Positions 28,935 to 38,961 of a stretch of 64,000 bases of DNA are shown here, piece by piece. Source of the DNA: Laspinema palackyanum D2a (lineage in GTDB: Bacteria; Cyanobacteriota; Cyanobacteriia; Cyanobacteriales; Laspinemataceae). Where the stretch lies: the NCBI GenBank assembly GCA_025370845.1, contig JAMXFF010000010.1, positions 56,176 to 120,175 on the forward strand, read 5' to 3'. Under the pieces are notes generated by a model. It did not search any database. It was given only the letters and a program-made list of their open reading frames with translations, and had not been told where the DNA came from. Made by a program: the position numbers and the translations under genes. Positions within the stretch are counted from its first letter, which is position 1. Each line of letters starts with the position of its first letter.

Positions 28935-28980
28935 AAAAATGCCTGTCATCCCTGCATTGGCATCGAATCCAGGCATTTTT
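28935..28980. terminator. Terminator-like hairpin (copy B)
   Basis: The same AAAAATGCCTG / CAGGCATTTTT hairpin as at 28524, placed just after the Rpn tail stop. It is a likely terminator for the minus-strand nuclease gene. Confidence 0.65.
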
Positions 28981-29013
28981 ACCCAAATTTTCAACTGAAC
29001 CGGATCCAGCGAA

Positions 29014-29292
29014 TTACTCGGAATCGCGGTTAGTCAATTGCTCAACTCGTTCTCGGGTTAACCCCGTGACATTCATGATTTGTTCCACGGACATTCCACT
29101 AAGCAGTAGATTCCTGGCAATTTCGGTACTCGCTTCCTGACGACCTTCCTGGCGACCTTCCTGGCGTCCTTCGGCTAAAATGTCCTGATAAATGGGTGAC
29201 TCACGCATAATGTCCCTCCGGAGAATCCTGTTAATTAACTCTCGATCTAATACTAACCCAGCTAGAACCGAAGAAGCAGCGGCTAAATTTGC
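29014..29292 (-). pseudogene. C-terminal part of the Rpn-type nuclease gene, beyond an in-frame TAG
   Basis: Reading on from the TAG at 29293-29295 in the same frame gives 28 uninterrupted codons (ANLAAASSVLAGLVLDRELI and onward), then the ATG at 29208 and 64 more codons to a stop. The joined 261-codon frame is what I expect of cyanobacterial Rpn/DUF4351-type proteins, with CAG changed to TAG. The tail could restart at 29208, where GGAGGG precedes the ATG, giving MRESPIYQDILAEGRQEGRQ and on. Confidence 0.75.
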
Positions 29293-29799
29293 CTATTGTT
29301 GTCGGTTGTCGATGCGTTCAATCAATTGAGCAACTTCGTTTAAAACCTCCTCGGGATTTTCCGTGCGGGTTAAGGCAGCAAAGGGAAGTAAACCCGGTGC
29401 ATTTAAAAACAGTTCGGTGGGTTGTTCCCATAGACGGATGACCTCAAACCGATGGGTCATTTGCGGGAGAATAAATTCGGTTTGATGGACTAATGGTGAG
29501 TTTGTTTTTCTGAGGTAAATCACCACCTGGCGCATATCTTTTTCCCGAAAGCGGCGATACCCGCGCAGGCGATAGTCGGCCATGCGAAAGGGAATCTTTT
29601 GATCCGGGTCGGTTTGGAATTCTATATGTAATACCGAGTCTTCGGACGGGAAGAGAATCAGAGAATCGGCGCGAATGGGTTCTACGGAGAGTTCTTTGGG
29701 ACTCAGAATCGTTAAATCGATGGGTTTTCCCATCAACAAGGTGGCAAAGTCGCGGCTAAATTCATCAATCAGAAATCGACATAAAATATCGTAGGACAT
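29293..29799 (-). CDS. Rpn family recombination-promoting nuclease, nuclease domain (prematurely stopped)
   Basis: A 168-aa N-terminal fragment with the PD-(D/E)XK nuclease core of the Rpn/transposase_31-like family: ADSLILFPSEDSVLHIEFQTDPDQ carries the acidic residues and the ExQ motif, followed by PFRMADYRLRGYRRF. Rpn proteins cut DNA and promote recA-independent recombination. The frame ends at a TAG after DNRQQ, yet the same frame resumes as a perfect family tail, so a single nonsense change is the simplest explanation. The fragment keeps the whole catalytic domain and might still fold. Confidence 0.8.
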   Translation of the reverse strand: MSYDILCRFLIDEFSRDFATLLMGKPIDLTILSPKELSVEPIRADSLILFPSEDSVLHIEFQTDPDQKIPFRMADYRLRGYRRFREKDMRQVVIYLRKTNSPLVHQTEFILPQMTHRFEVIRLWEQPTELFLNAPGLLPFAALTRTENPEEVLNEVAQLIERIDNRQQ

Positions 29800-29872
29800 G
29801 ATTTAAACGAATAGAAGTTGATGGAATTGGGTGCATCAGTAACCCAATTTTAGGCTCTGACGCACCCCAGGG

Positions 29873-31630
29873 TTACATTCGGTCAATGAGTTGCATTCCT
29901 AATAAAGATAACCCCAATTTTAAGGTTTTTGCTGCTAAATCACAAAGCAATAACCGGGAGGTGCGCTGGGGTTCTTCGGCTTGCAATACTGGACAGTTTT
30001 CGTAGAACTGGTTGAACTTTTTACTGAGTTGATAGAGGTACTCACAGAGTCGATTCGGCAACAGTTCTTTTTCTACTTCTTTGAGGACTTCACTCAAACT
30101 CAGGATATGTTTGGCTAAGGCTAATTCCGTTTCTTCTCTCAATTGAATTTGAATATCAGAACTGAGATTGTCGAAATCGATATTGCCTTGACGACTGATT
30201 CCTTGAATCCGCACGAAGGCATAGAGCATATAGGGTGCGGTATTGCCTTGCAGGGAGAGCATTTTATCGTAGCTAAAGATATAACTACTGCTCCGATTTT
30301 GACTGAGGTCGGCATATTTTACCGCACCAATTCCCACAACCCGGGAGACATTTTCGATGAATTCTTCGGTTTCGGAACGGCCTTCTTCTTGGATAATGCT
30401 TTCGAGTTGAGCGCGCGCACGGAGGACGGCTTCATCTAATAAATCCCGCAAGCGAATGGTGTCACCTTCGCGGGTTTTGAGTTTCTTGCCGCCTTCTCCT
30501 AAAACTAATCCAAAGGGGATATGAACGACTTCAATATTGTCGGGAATCCAACCGGCGCGTCTAGCAACTTGGAAGAATTGAGCGAAGTGGGTGGATTGAC
30601 CGCTATCGGTGACATAGATGATACGATCGCACCCATCCTCTTCAATCCGATACCGCAATGCCGCTAGGTCAGTGGTGGCATAATTATATCCCCCATTGGT
30701 CTTCTGGACAATTAACGGTTGCGGTTCCCCTTCTTTGTTGGTAAATCCCTCTAAAAAGACGCATTTTGCACCTTGGTCTTCCACTAATAATCCTTGAGTC
30801 TCTAAATCTTCTACGACTTTAGAAAGCAATGGATTATAGAAGGATTCTCCCCGTTCAGTTAGCTGAATATCCAGCAAGTTATAAATTTGTTGAAACTCCT
30901 GGCGGGATTGTTCGCACAGCAGTTCCCAGGCGCGGATTGCCTCGCGATCGCCTGCTTGCAATTTGACCACCTGCTGCCGAGAAACTTCCCGGAATTCCTC
31001 ATCCTCATCAAAGCGCTTTTTCGCCTTTTTATAAAACGCCACTAAATCCCCTAAATCCAAGGCATTTGCCGTGGTTAAGGCATCGGGAGACACTTCCCGC
31101 AAATAGGTAATCAACATCCCAAATTGTGTCCCCCAATCTCCGACATGATTGAGGCGCAACACATCATGTCCCCAAAACTCTAAAACTCGGGCGATGCTAT
31201 CTCCAATAATGGTCGATCGCAAATGTCCGACGTGCATTTCTTTAGCAATGTTGGGACTAGAGAAATCCACCACCACTCGTTGGGGATGACTCACGGGTTC
31301 AATGCCTAATCGTTCATCCCCTTCAATGGCGGCGAGTTGCTGTTCTAAATAGCTCGTTTTTAGGGTAAAATTAATAAATCCCGGTCCGGCAATTTCTGGC
31401 GGTTCACAAAATTCGGAGACATCGATATGGTCGATGATTTTTTGGGCAATATCCCGGGGTTTTTGCTTTAAAGGCTTTGCCAAAGACATGGCTAAATTGG
31501 CTTGATAATCGCCAAATTTAGGATTAGTCGTGGGGACTAAAACCGGGTCAGTCCCGGCCATTTCTTCCCCAAAGGCAGCAATTAGGGCTTTTTCTACTTG
31601 GTTTCTTAGCAGTTCGTTGGTTGATTTCAT
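29873..31630 (-). CDS. argS: Arginyl-tRNA synthetase
   Basis: A 585-aa class I synthetase that charges tRNA-Arg. The HIGH-type motif is HVGHLRS within [18 protein letters not shown], the N-terminal additional domain is [15 protein letters not shown], and the C-terminal DALR anticodon domain ends the protein ([25 protein letters not shown]). The KMSK-like position reads [10 protein letters not shown]. The frame is open from a TTG at 31681, but the ATG at 31630 gives the standard family length. Confidence 0.97.
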   Translation of the reverse strand: MKSTNELLRNQVEKALIAAFGEEMAGTDPVLVPTTNPKFGDYQANLAMSLAKPLKQKPRDIAQKIIDHIDVSEFCEPPEIAGPGFINFTLKTSYLEQQLAAIEGDERLGIEPVSHPQRVVVDFSSPNIAKEMHVGHLRSTIIGDSIARVLEFWGHDVLRLNHVGDWGTQFGMLITYLREVSPDALTTANALDLGDLVAFYKKAKKRFDEDEEFREVSRQQVVKLQAGDREAIRAWELLCEQSRQEFQQIYNLLDIQLTERGESFYNPLLSKVVEDLETQGLLVEDQGAKCVFLEGFTNKEGEPQPLIVQKTNGGYNYATTDLAALRYRIEEDGCDRIIYVTDSGQSTHFAQFFQVARRAGWIPDNIEVVHIPFGLVLGEGGKKLKTREGDTIRLRDLLDEAVLRARAQLESIIQEEGRSETEEFIENVSRVVGIGAVKYADLSQNRSSSYIFSYDKMLSLQGNTAPYMLYAFVRIQGISRQGNIDFDNLSSDIQIQLREETELALAKHILSLSEVLKEVEKELLPNRLCEYLYQLSKKFNQFYENCPVLQAEEPQRTSRLLLCDLAAKTLKLGLSLLGMQLIDRM

Positions 31631-31834
31631 AATACGCGATAAGATGGCAACTCCAGAAGATTGACGCAGTTTTGTGAGCAATCTAGTTATTTATCATCCT
31701 ATCATTTCTGGTGATTAATGATTGATAATTCTGGCGCAAAACCCGATAGAGTAAAATGAATGAGGTCAAGTCTGGATGTCAACTGTCAGATTTCCGACGT
31801 GATTACCTCGAATCCTGCAACTACTGCCAGAATC

Positions 31835-32980
31835 ATGAAAGAGCTTGTTTTAATCGGTGGGGGTCACAGTCATGCGATCGCCTTGCGAGAGTTTGCCAAG
31901 TCTCCCCTGCCTGGAATTCGCATTACCCTAATTAGCGATGTGCTACAGACTCCCTATTCCGGAATGTTACCCGGTTATTTGGCGGGGTTTTATACCTTTG
32001 AGGAAGCACATATCGATTTGAGACCCTTGGCAACTTTAGCGCAGGCAGAATTTTATTGCGATCGCGCTATTGCTCTCGATTTACAACAAAACCAAGTCCT
32101 CTGTGCCAACCATCCCCCCATCCCCTTTGATGTTCTCTCCATTGATATTGGTAGCACTCCTGCCACGCTCAATGTCCCCGGTGCCGCCACTTATGCCATT
32201 CCCGCTAAACCCGTTCCTAAATTATTAGAATCCTGGCAGCAATTCCGAGAAGAAATCATGCAGTCCCCGGAACGATCCCGCAGTTTAGCCACCGTCGGGG
32301 GAGGTGCTGGTGGGGTTGAATTAACCTTGTCTATTCAAGCTAATCTTAACAAAATATTAGCACCAAAATACCACAACAATATAGAATATCATCTCTTTCA
32401 TCGCAGCAGTCATGTTCTCTCCAGTCATAGTCCCTATGCCTCTCGCACCTTAACCCGACTGATGCAGGAAATGGGAATTCACCTACACCTCAAGCAAACC
32501 GTTAAACGATTAGAAAAGCAGCCATCAGAACGCTTAAAATTAGACTGTAAATCTGGATTACAAATCGAGTGCGATCGAGTATTTTGGGTGACTCAAGCCT
32601 CTGCACCAGATTGGATATCCGCCTCGGGACTCTCCACGGATAATCATGGGTTTATCCAAGTCAATGACTACTTGCAATCCATCTCTCATTCTAACATCTT
32701 TGCGTCTGGAGATATTGCCACTCTGCTCAACAATCCGCGACCCAAAGCGGGAGTCTTTGCTGTGCGTCAGGGAAAACCTTTATTTGAAAATCTCTCCCGC
32801 CGTTTACAGGATAAACCTTTAATTGCTTATCATCCTCAACAGCAATTTTTAACGTTAATTGGAACGGGGACCGGAAAGGCAGTTGCCTCGCGAGGGAAAT
32901 TTGGGTTAGGTCCGTTGCGGTTAATTTGGACTTGGAAAGATTGGATCGATCGCAGGTTTATGGAACAGTTTAATCTGTGA
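31835..32980 (+). CDS. FAD-dependent pyridine nucleotide-disulfide oxidoreductase, SelD-partner type
   Basis: A 381-aa NAD(P)H dehydrogenase-like flavoprotein. The N-terminal dinucleotide motif is LVLIGGGHSHAIAL, and a second one is VGGGAGGVELTLS; the FAD motif near the end is SHSNIFASGDIATL. In many cyanobacteria this domain is fused to selenide, water dikinase; here the protein ends just after WKDWIDRRFMEQFNL, where the SelD part would begin, and no SelD sequence follows. I chose the ATG at 31835 because GGGHSH normally lies close to the start. Substrate unknown. Confidence 0.82.
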   Translation: MKELVLIGGGHSHAIALREFAKSPLPGIRITLISDVLQTPYSGMLPGYLAGFYTFEEAHIDLRPLATLAQAEFYCDRAIALDLQQNQVLCANHPPIPFDVLSIDIGSTPATLNVPGAATYAIPAKPVPKLLESWQQFREEIMQSPERSRSLATVGGGAGGVELTLSIQANLNKILAPKYHNNIEYHLFHRSSHVLSSHSPYASRTLTRLMQEMGIHLHLKQTVKRLEKQPSERLKLDCKSGLQIECDRVFWVTQASAPDWISASGLSTDNHGFIQVNDYLQSISHSNIFASGDIATLLNNPRPKAGVFAVRQGKPLFENLSRRLQDKPLIAYHPQQQFLTLIGTGTGKAVASRGKFGLGPLRLIWTWKDWIDRRFMEQFNL

Positions 32981-33150
32981 CTTGAAATCCAGGCGATCGC
33001 ACTCCAGGGGGAACCGTATCTCTACTGGACAATTTAGGACCGACTTTAATCTATCTCTCGGTAGAGGTAAGAGCCTCCAACGGTATCCTAGGATGCTGAA
33101 TATAACCAAATTCTCGTTTTACAAGTTCCCTAATCAAGAGGTCATTAAAT

Positions 33151-33507
33151 ATGCAACGCATTTTATCCGCTTTAAAACAAGTCCGCTTGGGACTGATGGC
33201 GATCGCCTGTGCCTTTACCTTGATCAGCGTTTCCGGTGCTTTCGCCTTTGCTCATCCTAGCCAAGCCGCAACCGGCTTAGATTCCAGATTAGTCAAAGAA
33301 GAATATAAAATCGATAACAACAAACGGGACAATCAATTAGAGAGCAGAGAAGAATCCTACGAAAAAATGCTAAAAGAAGCTAAAGATATCCACACCGAAG
33401 AAAAAGCCTACGAAGAAAATCTGGCTGAATATCGAGATGAAAATCCCTCACCCGGTTTAGCGGAAAAAGCCCAAGGCTTGATAGAAAAGTTAACCGACAC
33501 TGAATAA
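33151..33507 (+). CDS. Small exported charged protein
   Basis: A 118-aa protein with a clear signal peptide (LGLMAIACAFTLISVSGAFAFA, cleavage probably after the AHPSQAA segment near residue 40) and a mature domain of about 78 residues that is very rich in Glu, Lys and Asp and looks helical. It resembles the low-temperature-induced small exported proteins of cyanobacteria in layout, but I cannot name it with confidence. It should sit in the periplasm or thylakoid lumen. A good terminator follows at 33671. Confidence 0.65.
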   Translation: MQRILSALKQVRLGLMAIACAFTLISVSGAFAFAHPSQAATGLDSRLVKEEYKIDNNKRDNQLESREESYEKMLKEAKDIHTEEKAYEENLAEYRDENPSPGLAEKAQGLIEKLTDTE

Positions 33508-33670
33508 ATTTTTTAATAAAATGGTTGGCCCTGTTATAACCCTTTTTCCTTTAGTTTTATCTTAAACAACGAGGAAAACTATCGGGATAACGGTTGGGTT
33601 GAACTGAGCCTTTTCCTTTCCCTTCCTAACTGAGACGCTACCCTAACCTGCTTAGAATGCTAGGGTTTGA

Positions 33671-33709
33671 AAAAGCGGAAACCTTCCTGCTGCAAAGGTT
33701 TCCGCTTTT
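33671..33709. terminator. Intrinsic terminator hairpin
   Basis: AAAAGCGGAAACCTT and AAGGTTTCCGCTTTT form a perfect 15-bp stem with a 9-base loop, followed by a T-run on the plus strand. It sits 163 bp beyond the exported-protein stop. The 33508-33927 gap otherwise holds no gene; a CCCCCCTTAAGAAGGGGGG repeat lies at about 33858-33876. Confidence 0.85.
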
Positions 33710-33927
33710 TTGTTTTCAAAGGGTTTATGGCGATCGCCCTACACCCCACAAAAAAAGGGGCGCATTCTTGCACCCCCTCTGAGAAATAGCCGAAATTGAC
33801 TTAGGGATTTCCATAGAAAAAGTTCTGCATTAGAAGTAATGCCGAATTATTAAAGCCCCCCTTAAGAAGGGGGGTTGGGGGGATCTCTCCTAGAAGATTT
33901 TATTTTTTGGAGTTCCCTTACAACCGG

Positions 33928-34959
33928 CTAATCTTCCGCAAACACATAGCGATATAACTCCGAGGGGTCCGGTTCGGGACTATTTTCCGCAAACTGCACC
34001 GACTCATCCACGATCGCTTGAATTTTATTCTCGATTTCCTTGAGTTCCTCGGCAGTTGCCAAATTCTTCTCCGTCAGATAGGCACTCAAGCGCTTAATTG
34101 GGTCCCGAGACAGCCAAAATTCCTTTTCTTCCTTGCTGCGGAGTTCATCGGGATCCGCCAGGGAGTGACCCCGGAACCGATAGGTCATCGCTTCAATCAG
34201 AGTAGGACCTTCTCCAGCGCGGGCACGTTCCACCGCTTCTAGGGCCGCAGTCCGAACCGCCAAAACATCCATCCCATCCACTTCGACGCCAACCATGCCA
34301 AACGCCGCAGCCTTCTTATAAATTTCCGGTTCAGAGGTAGCGCGTTCGTGGGCCATCCCGATCGCCCATTTATTATTTTCTACCACATAAATAATCGGCA
34401 ACTTCCAGAGTGCCGCCATATTCAAACACTCAAAAAACTGCCCATTATTGCAGGCCCCATCGCCAAAGAAACAAGCCGACACACTGTCCGAACTCGCATC
34501 TCCCATCGCTTCGCGACGATACTTGCTTTGAAACGCGGCCCCAGTTGCCACCGGAATGCCTTCCGCCACAAACGCAAAACCGCCCAGTAAGTGATGCTCT
34601 CCCGAGAACAAGTGCATAGAACCCCCACGGCCCTTGCTACACCCTGTTGCCTTGCCGAATAACTCCGCCATCACCTCTCTAGCAGGTACCCCCGCACTCA
34701 AGGCATGAACGTGATCCCGATAGGTACTGCAAACGTAGTCCCAATCCCGTCTCATCGCCCGGATCACCCCGGTTGAGACCGCCTCCTGTCCATTGTAGAG
34801 GTGGACAAAACCAAACATTCGGCCTCGGTAGTACATCTCGGCGCATTTGTCCTCAAAGAAGCGCCCTAAAACCATATCTTCGTACAACATCAAACCGTCT
34901 TCTTTCGACAGTTGTACGGTGCTTACGTCAAATGTTGGTAAAGTCCGTTCCTGAATCAT
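33928..34959 (-). CDS. pdhA: Pyruvate dehydrogenase E1 component, alpha subunit
   Basis: A 343-aa subunit that, with E1 beta and thiamine diphosphate, decarboxylates pyruvate to feed acetyl-CoA synthesis. The thiamine diphosphate motif runs from [10 protein letters not shown] to VVENN, with the typical spacing; other family segments are [11 protein letters not shown] and [11 protein letters not shown], and [11 protein letters not shown] near the phosphorylation-loop region. I chose the ATG at 34959 because AGGAGACTTTG directly precedes it; the frame stays open to 35040. The beta subunit gene is not adjacent, as usual in cyanobacteria. Confidence 0.97.
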   Translation of the reverse strand: MIQERTLPTFDVSTVQLSKEDGLMLYEDMVLGRFFEDKCAEMYYRGRMFGFVHLYNGQEAVSTGVIRAMRRDWDYVCSTYRDHVHALSAGVPAREVMAELFGKATGCSKGRGGSMHLFSGEHHLLGGFAFVAEGIPVATGAAFQSKYRREAMGDASSDSVSACFFGDGACNNGQFFECLNMAALWKLPIIYVVENNKWAIGMAHERATSEPEIYKKAAAFGMVGVEVDGMDVLAVRTAALEAVERARAGEGPTLIEAMTYRFRGHSLADPDELRSKEEKEFWLSRDPIKRLSAYLTEKNLATAEELKEIENKIQAIVDESVQFAENSPEPDPSELYRYVFAED

Positions 34960-35504
34960 CAAAGTCTCCTGGTAGCTTGGAACCCGAGGGTCGAGACCTC
35001 GGAAGAAACGCGAATTGCCTGGGTTTAACCCCTGAAACATAAGAAACCCAGTTTTTTTGTTAGGAAACCTGGAAAACCAATCCTTTGGCTGGGGAACCCC
35101 GGCGGTTGTCGCAACTTTAAATTGATTTTAATCCCTATTGTTTTATCCCAATCAGGGATTAATCCACCAGCATCGCCACTTAGGCCAAACATCATACCAT
35201 AAAGGTTTGATCGCTTTGTGAACTCAGGGCAACTGCCCCGGAAACCCCAACAGAATTGGCCCCCAGTTGACGAAGCTCCCTGCACCTTGTTAAATAGAAG
35301 CCAATACCGGGCAAGCCACGCAAACCCTCCCAGCCCGGGCAGAACCGTAGCTCAACCTTGGAGTACGCCGCAATTCTCCAGATAAGATAACTCTGAAACC
35401 TTTTATCATAGAAACTAAAGGCTATAATTATCGGACTCTTTTAGTCGTTTATATTTGCTGCTATTGGTTTTGTCTGGTTGCTCATCAAGCAGGGGAAGTA
35501 GATT
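34960..35504. other. Divergent intergenic region between pdhA and ftn2
   Basis: No gene is seen in 545 bp. It contains a fragment of the 35-bp family (GGCGGTTGTCGCAAC, about 35103) and an AAGAAACCCAGTTTTTTTG-type repeat near 35041. Promoters for both divergent genes must lie here; a TATAAT-like TATAAT appears near 35423 in CTATAATTATCGG and could be the ftn2 minus-10 element. Confidence 0.45.
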
Positions 35505-37799
35505 GTGCTAGTGCCACTCGATTATTACCGGATTCTCGGCCTGCCAATTCAGGTACCTGGGGTCGAAACCCCTGGCTATGCTGAACAGCTTAAGCAGGCC
35601 CATCGCGATCGCAAAGAGCAACTCCCAAGGCGGGAATATTCTGAAGTCGCCACAAGTGCTCGCAGACAACTCATTGACGAAGCCTATACCGTTCTGAGCG
35701 ATCCCGAGGAGCGTCAAAAATATGACGCCAGCTTTCTTGCCAAAGCATCTGAATTAGAATCGGCTTCCACCGATTCTCATTCAGGACGAGGGAGCCTAGA
35801 CTCCACCGACTCCTATCTCGATCCCCATACCCCCAATATTGATATCCCCTCCGAAGGGTTCATCGGGTCCTTGCTGATTCTCCAAGAACTTGGGGAATAT
35901 GAACTGGTCTTAAAACTCGGACTGCCGATCCTCAGCGGTAGCAACAGTAGTTTAAAAAATGGCCGGTTCGGAGACCCCAAATTAGTTGAGGCGGATATTA
36001 TCCTCACCTTAGCTCTGGCCTGTTTAGAACTAGGTCGGGAACAATGGCAGGGGGGTAAATATGAAAATGCCGCCATCTCCCTGGAAAACGGTCAGGAAAT
36101 GCTCTTGCGCGAAGGACTCTTTCCCGCAGTGCGCGGAGAAATGCAGGCGGACCTCTACAAACTCCGACCCTACCGGATTTTAGAACTCTTGGCCCTCCCG
36201 GAAACCCGAGGCAAAGAACGGCAACGCGGGTTGCAACTCTTGCAAGATATGTTGCAGGAACGGGGTGGAATTGATGGCACCGGGGACGATCGCTCTGGGT
36301 TATCCGTGGATGATTTCTTACGGTTCATTCAGCAACTCAGAAGCCATCTCACCGCTGCTGAACAGCAAGAATTATTTGAAGCCGAAGCCCGTCGTCCCTC
36401 TGCTGTTGCCACCTACCTCGCCGTTTATGCCCTCGTGGCGCGAGGATTTGCCTCCCGACAACCGGCCCTGATCCGCCGCGCTCAAATGCTGTTGACCCAT
36501 TTAGGGCGACGTCAAGATGTCCACCTGGAACAATCGGTCTGTTCCCTGCTGTTGGGACAAACTGAGGATGCGGCCCAATCCCTAGAACTGACTCAGGAAC
36601 AGGCAACCCTCACCTTTATTCGGGAAAATTCTCGGAATTCGCCAGATTTGCTCCCCGGATTGTGCTTGTACGCCGAACGGTGGCTACAATCCGAGGTCTT
36701 TCCCCATTTCCGGGATTTGGCAACCGCCCAAGCATCGTTAAAAGATTATTTTGCCGATGAACAGGTGCAGGCTTATTTAGAGGCCCTCCCCGAGACCACT
36801 GCCGATGAGGTGAACGAGTGGATGGTGGTGCCACCGCCTCCCAATCCGGTCACCATTGGATTACCGCAACCGACCCCCAGACGGGACTCGGCATTCATGA
36901 CCACCTTACGATTGGAGAGTAATGGGTCTAGCAATGGGACACCGGGCAAAAATCCCAGTCTCTCCTCCTCTGCCGTATCCCTAGCGACCCTTCCCACCGC
37001 CATTCGCACCAGTTCTAGTCCTGATACTGCTGGTCCCGGTAGAATTCGCGATCGCTCTCGTCCCAGTGAGGACCGCAGTGCCTCCGGGAATGGGAAACGA
37101 GACGATCGCAGCAAATTACCCGTCGCCGCCCGAGTTCGAGGTTTGGAACCCATTGAAACCCCCCCATCCCGTCGCAGTGGTGTCGGACGCACGGGCGCTA
37201 AAGGCAAAAACCCCAAACTAGAACGGTGGATTTTGTTAGGCGTCGGGGGGTTACTGGGACTATTGCTGCTGTGGTTACTGATTAACTCCTTGCGCTGGGT
37301 GGCGGGATTATTTCAAGGAGGGCCATCCTTACGGGGAGAACAACTGAGCATTCAGCTAGACCAATCCGCCATCCCGATCGCCACCCAACCCACCCCGGAA
37401 GAACTCGGCGCAACGGGACCGATTAACGAGGCGATCGCCCAAGGCGTCCTGCAAAAATGGTTCACCATCAAATCCGCAGCCCTCGGCAGCACCCATCAGG
37501 TGGAACAATTACCTGAAATCTTGATGGATCCGGCCCTCTCCTTGTGGCAACGTCGCGCCGAAGCCGCCCGTCAGGAAAATTGGTATTGGGAATATGACCA
37601 CACTATTCAAGAAACCGGGGTTGAAATGAGTCCCACAGACCCCAACCGAGCCACCGTAGAAGCTCAGGTGAGCGAAACGGCCCGGTTATTTGAGAATGGT
37701 CAACTCAGCAACACTCGCGAGGACAATTTACGAGTTCAGTATCAGTTCGTTCGCGAAGCCGGTCAGTGGCGCATTCGCGACTGGGTAATCCTACCCTAA
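35505..37799 (+). CDS. ftn2: Cell division protein Ftn2/ZipN (ARC6 homologue)
   Basis: A 764-aa cyanobacterial division protein that anchors FtsZ at the inner face of the cytoplasmic membrane. Residues 1-75 are a J-like domain (LDYYRILGLPIQ, EAYTVLSDPEERQKYDAS) whose HPD motif is degenerate, as in ARC6. A long helical repeat region follows to about 450, then a low-complexity basic linker, one membrane segment (WILLGVGGLLGLLLLWLLINSL, about 577-598) and a C-terminal IMS/SnoaL-like domain (IAQGVLQKWFTIKSAALGSTH). The start is a GTG at 35505 with AGGGGAAG upstream; a second GTG at 35511 is possible. Confidence 0.93.
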   Translation: MLVPLDYYRILGLPIQVPGVETPGYAEQLKQAHRDRKEQLPRREYSEVATSARRQLIDEAYTVLSDPEERQKYDASFLAKASELESASTDSHSGRGSLDSTDSYLDPHTPNIDIPSEGFIGSLLILQELGEYELVLKLGLPILSGSNSSLKNGRFGDPKLVEADIILTLALACLELGREQWQGGKYENAAISLENGQEMLLREGLFPAVRGEMQADLYKLRPYRILELLALPETRGKERQRGLQLLQDMLQERGGIDGTGDDRSGLSVDDFLRFIQQLRSHLTAAEQQELFEAEARRPSAVATYLAVYALVARGFASRQPALIRRAQMLLTHLGRRQDVHLEQSVCSLLLGQTEDAAQSLELTQEQATLTFIRENSRNSPDLLPGLCLYAERWLQSEVFPHFRDLATAQASLKDYFADEQVQAYLEALPETTADEVNEWMVVPPPPNPVTIGLPQPTPRRDSAFMTTLRLESNGSSNGTPGKNPSLSSSAVSLATLPTAIRTSSSPDTAGPGRIRDRSRPSEDRSASGNGKRDDRSKLPVAARVRGLEPIETPPSRRSGVGRTGAKGKNPKLERWILLGVGGLLGLLLLWLLINSLRWVAGLFQGGPSLRGEQLSIQLDQSAIPIATQPTPEELGATGPINEAIAQGVLQKWFTIKSAALGSTHQVEQLPEILMDPALSLWQRRAEAARQENWYWEYDHTIQETGVEMSPTDPNRATVEAQVSETARLFENGQLSNTREDNLRVQYQFVREAGQWRIRDWVILP

Positions 37800-38961
37800 A
37801 TCCTAATTCAGTCTGTATTTAAACCGATGGGGACCCACCCCATCGGTTATTTTTTCTTTCTCTTCTCGTGACATAGCGTCCGCCACCTGTTTGGGGCCAA
37901 GAGCCCCAACATCCAAGAGCGCATCCCCGTTCGTAGTAACGACTTCAGTCGTTCTCTTTCCCCGTTCGTAGTAACGACTTCAGTCGTTCTCTTCCCCCGT
38001 TCGTAGTAACGACTTCAGTCGTTATCCCGCGTATGATGGCGCAAGCCATGATATGCCCAATCCGTATCTTAAGCACCGGGTTGGGACCAGGAGGCAGAGC
38101 CTCCAAGAGGGCATTACATGGCAGAGCCATGTAACGAGGAATCACCAACGACCAAATCTCCCACTCTATAAGGCTTAAGACCGATCACTCCTGCAATTGT
38201 CATCAAATCCTGACATTACCCCTAGGGACTCGATCCCCGATCCCAGGGTTATATCAAGAATTCATGACATTGCGATCCCCGAACTGCTTGTAAATCCGTA
38301 ATAACCCGTAGATTGTCCTAGAATCACCTGCCGTACCCCCTTGACCCTATGGAATCTTTTCTGCAACATAGACATAACCAAGCGATCCCCCACGATCCCA
38401 AAAAAAAGCTGTAATCAACAGCCCAGGGACCCCATTGAGAGTTAACCCCATTTTGGATGAAGACCCTCAACCTCGGGAAACATCGGTCGGGCGCATGAGG
38501 GTAACTGCAAATCCCCGCATTTAGCGAGGAACAGTCAAGGGAAATGGACTCATCTGGGTTGATTTCTGAAGCCACTCCCAATCAGGACCTCTGATTGAGA
38601 TGGGCGGAAGAAAACACAAAAGAAAACCCCATCTCAAGACGGTGTAGCAGGACCTGATCTGTAGGGGCAAATAAAAACGCGATCGGCGATCGAGCCGCAG
38701 CTAATTTTTATGAATTGGGCAAATCGTAAAGCAACCGTTTTATGATCCAGCCTGCAAATTCCATTCACTTAATTAACTAGGGATTCGTCCCGGCATAAAA
38801 ACTTAATGATAGGGAAGGAGGATCGCGATCGCTCATCTACAGGCAAGGCTAACTAACATTCCGAACTAAATTTCTCGAACCCATTTAACCACAACGAGAA
38901 ATTTTGAAATTGGAACCAACCCACCTGCCGTATAGCCGAAATTTAGGAGGCCAAGAGAACA
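37800..38961. other. Long non-coding gap with a tandem palindromic repeat
   Basis: I see no gene in 1162 bp. Three copies of GTAGTAACGACTTCAGTCGT lie at 37929-37953, 37964-37988 and 37999-38023, a 35-bp period. A small hairpin ACCGATGGGG / CCCCATCGGT (37824-37846) followed by TTATTTTTTCTTT looks like the ftn2 terminator. The 38150-38960 part has AT- and GC-mixed sequence with no repeat and no good frame; it may be a long leader of the DUF4912 gene. Confidence 0.6.
37824..37855 (+). terminator. Intrinsic terminator of ftn2
   Basis: ACCGATGGGG and CCCCATCGGT are exact complements separated by ACC, and TTATTTTTT follows directly. It starts 25 bp after the ftn2 stop on the same strand. Confidence 0.85.

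Noticed and set aside
37929..38023. Repeats at 35-36 bp spacing as a mini-CRISPR
   Set aside because: The intervals are only about 10-11 bp and nearly identical; the unit is a gene-end palindrome found in many places.
38324..38581. 85-aa minus-strand frame in the gap before the DUF4912 gene
   Set aside because: Composition is not protein-like, with no ribosome site and no family resemblance.
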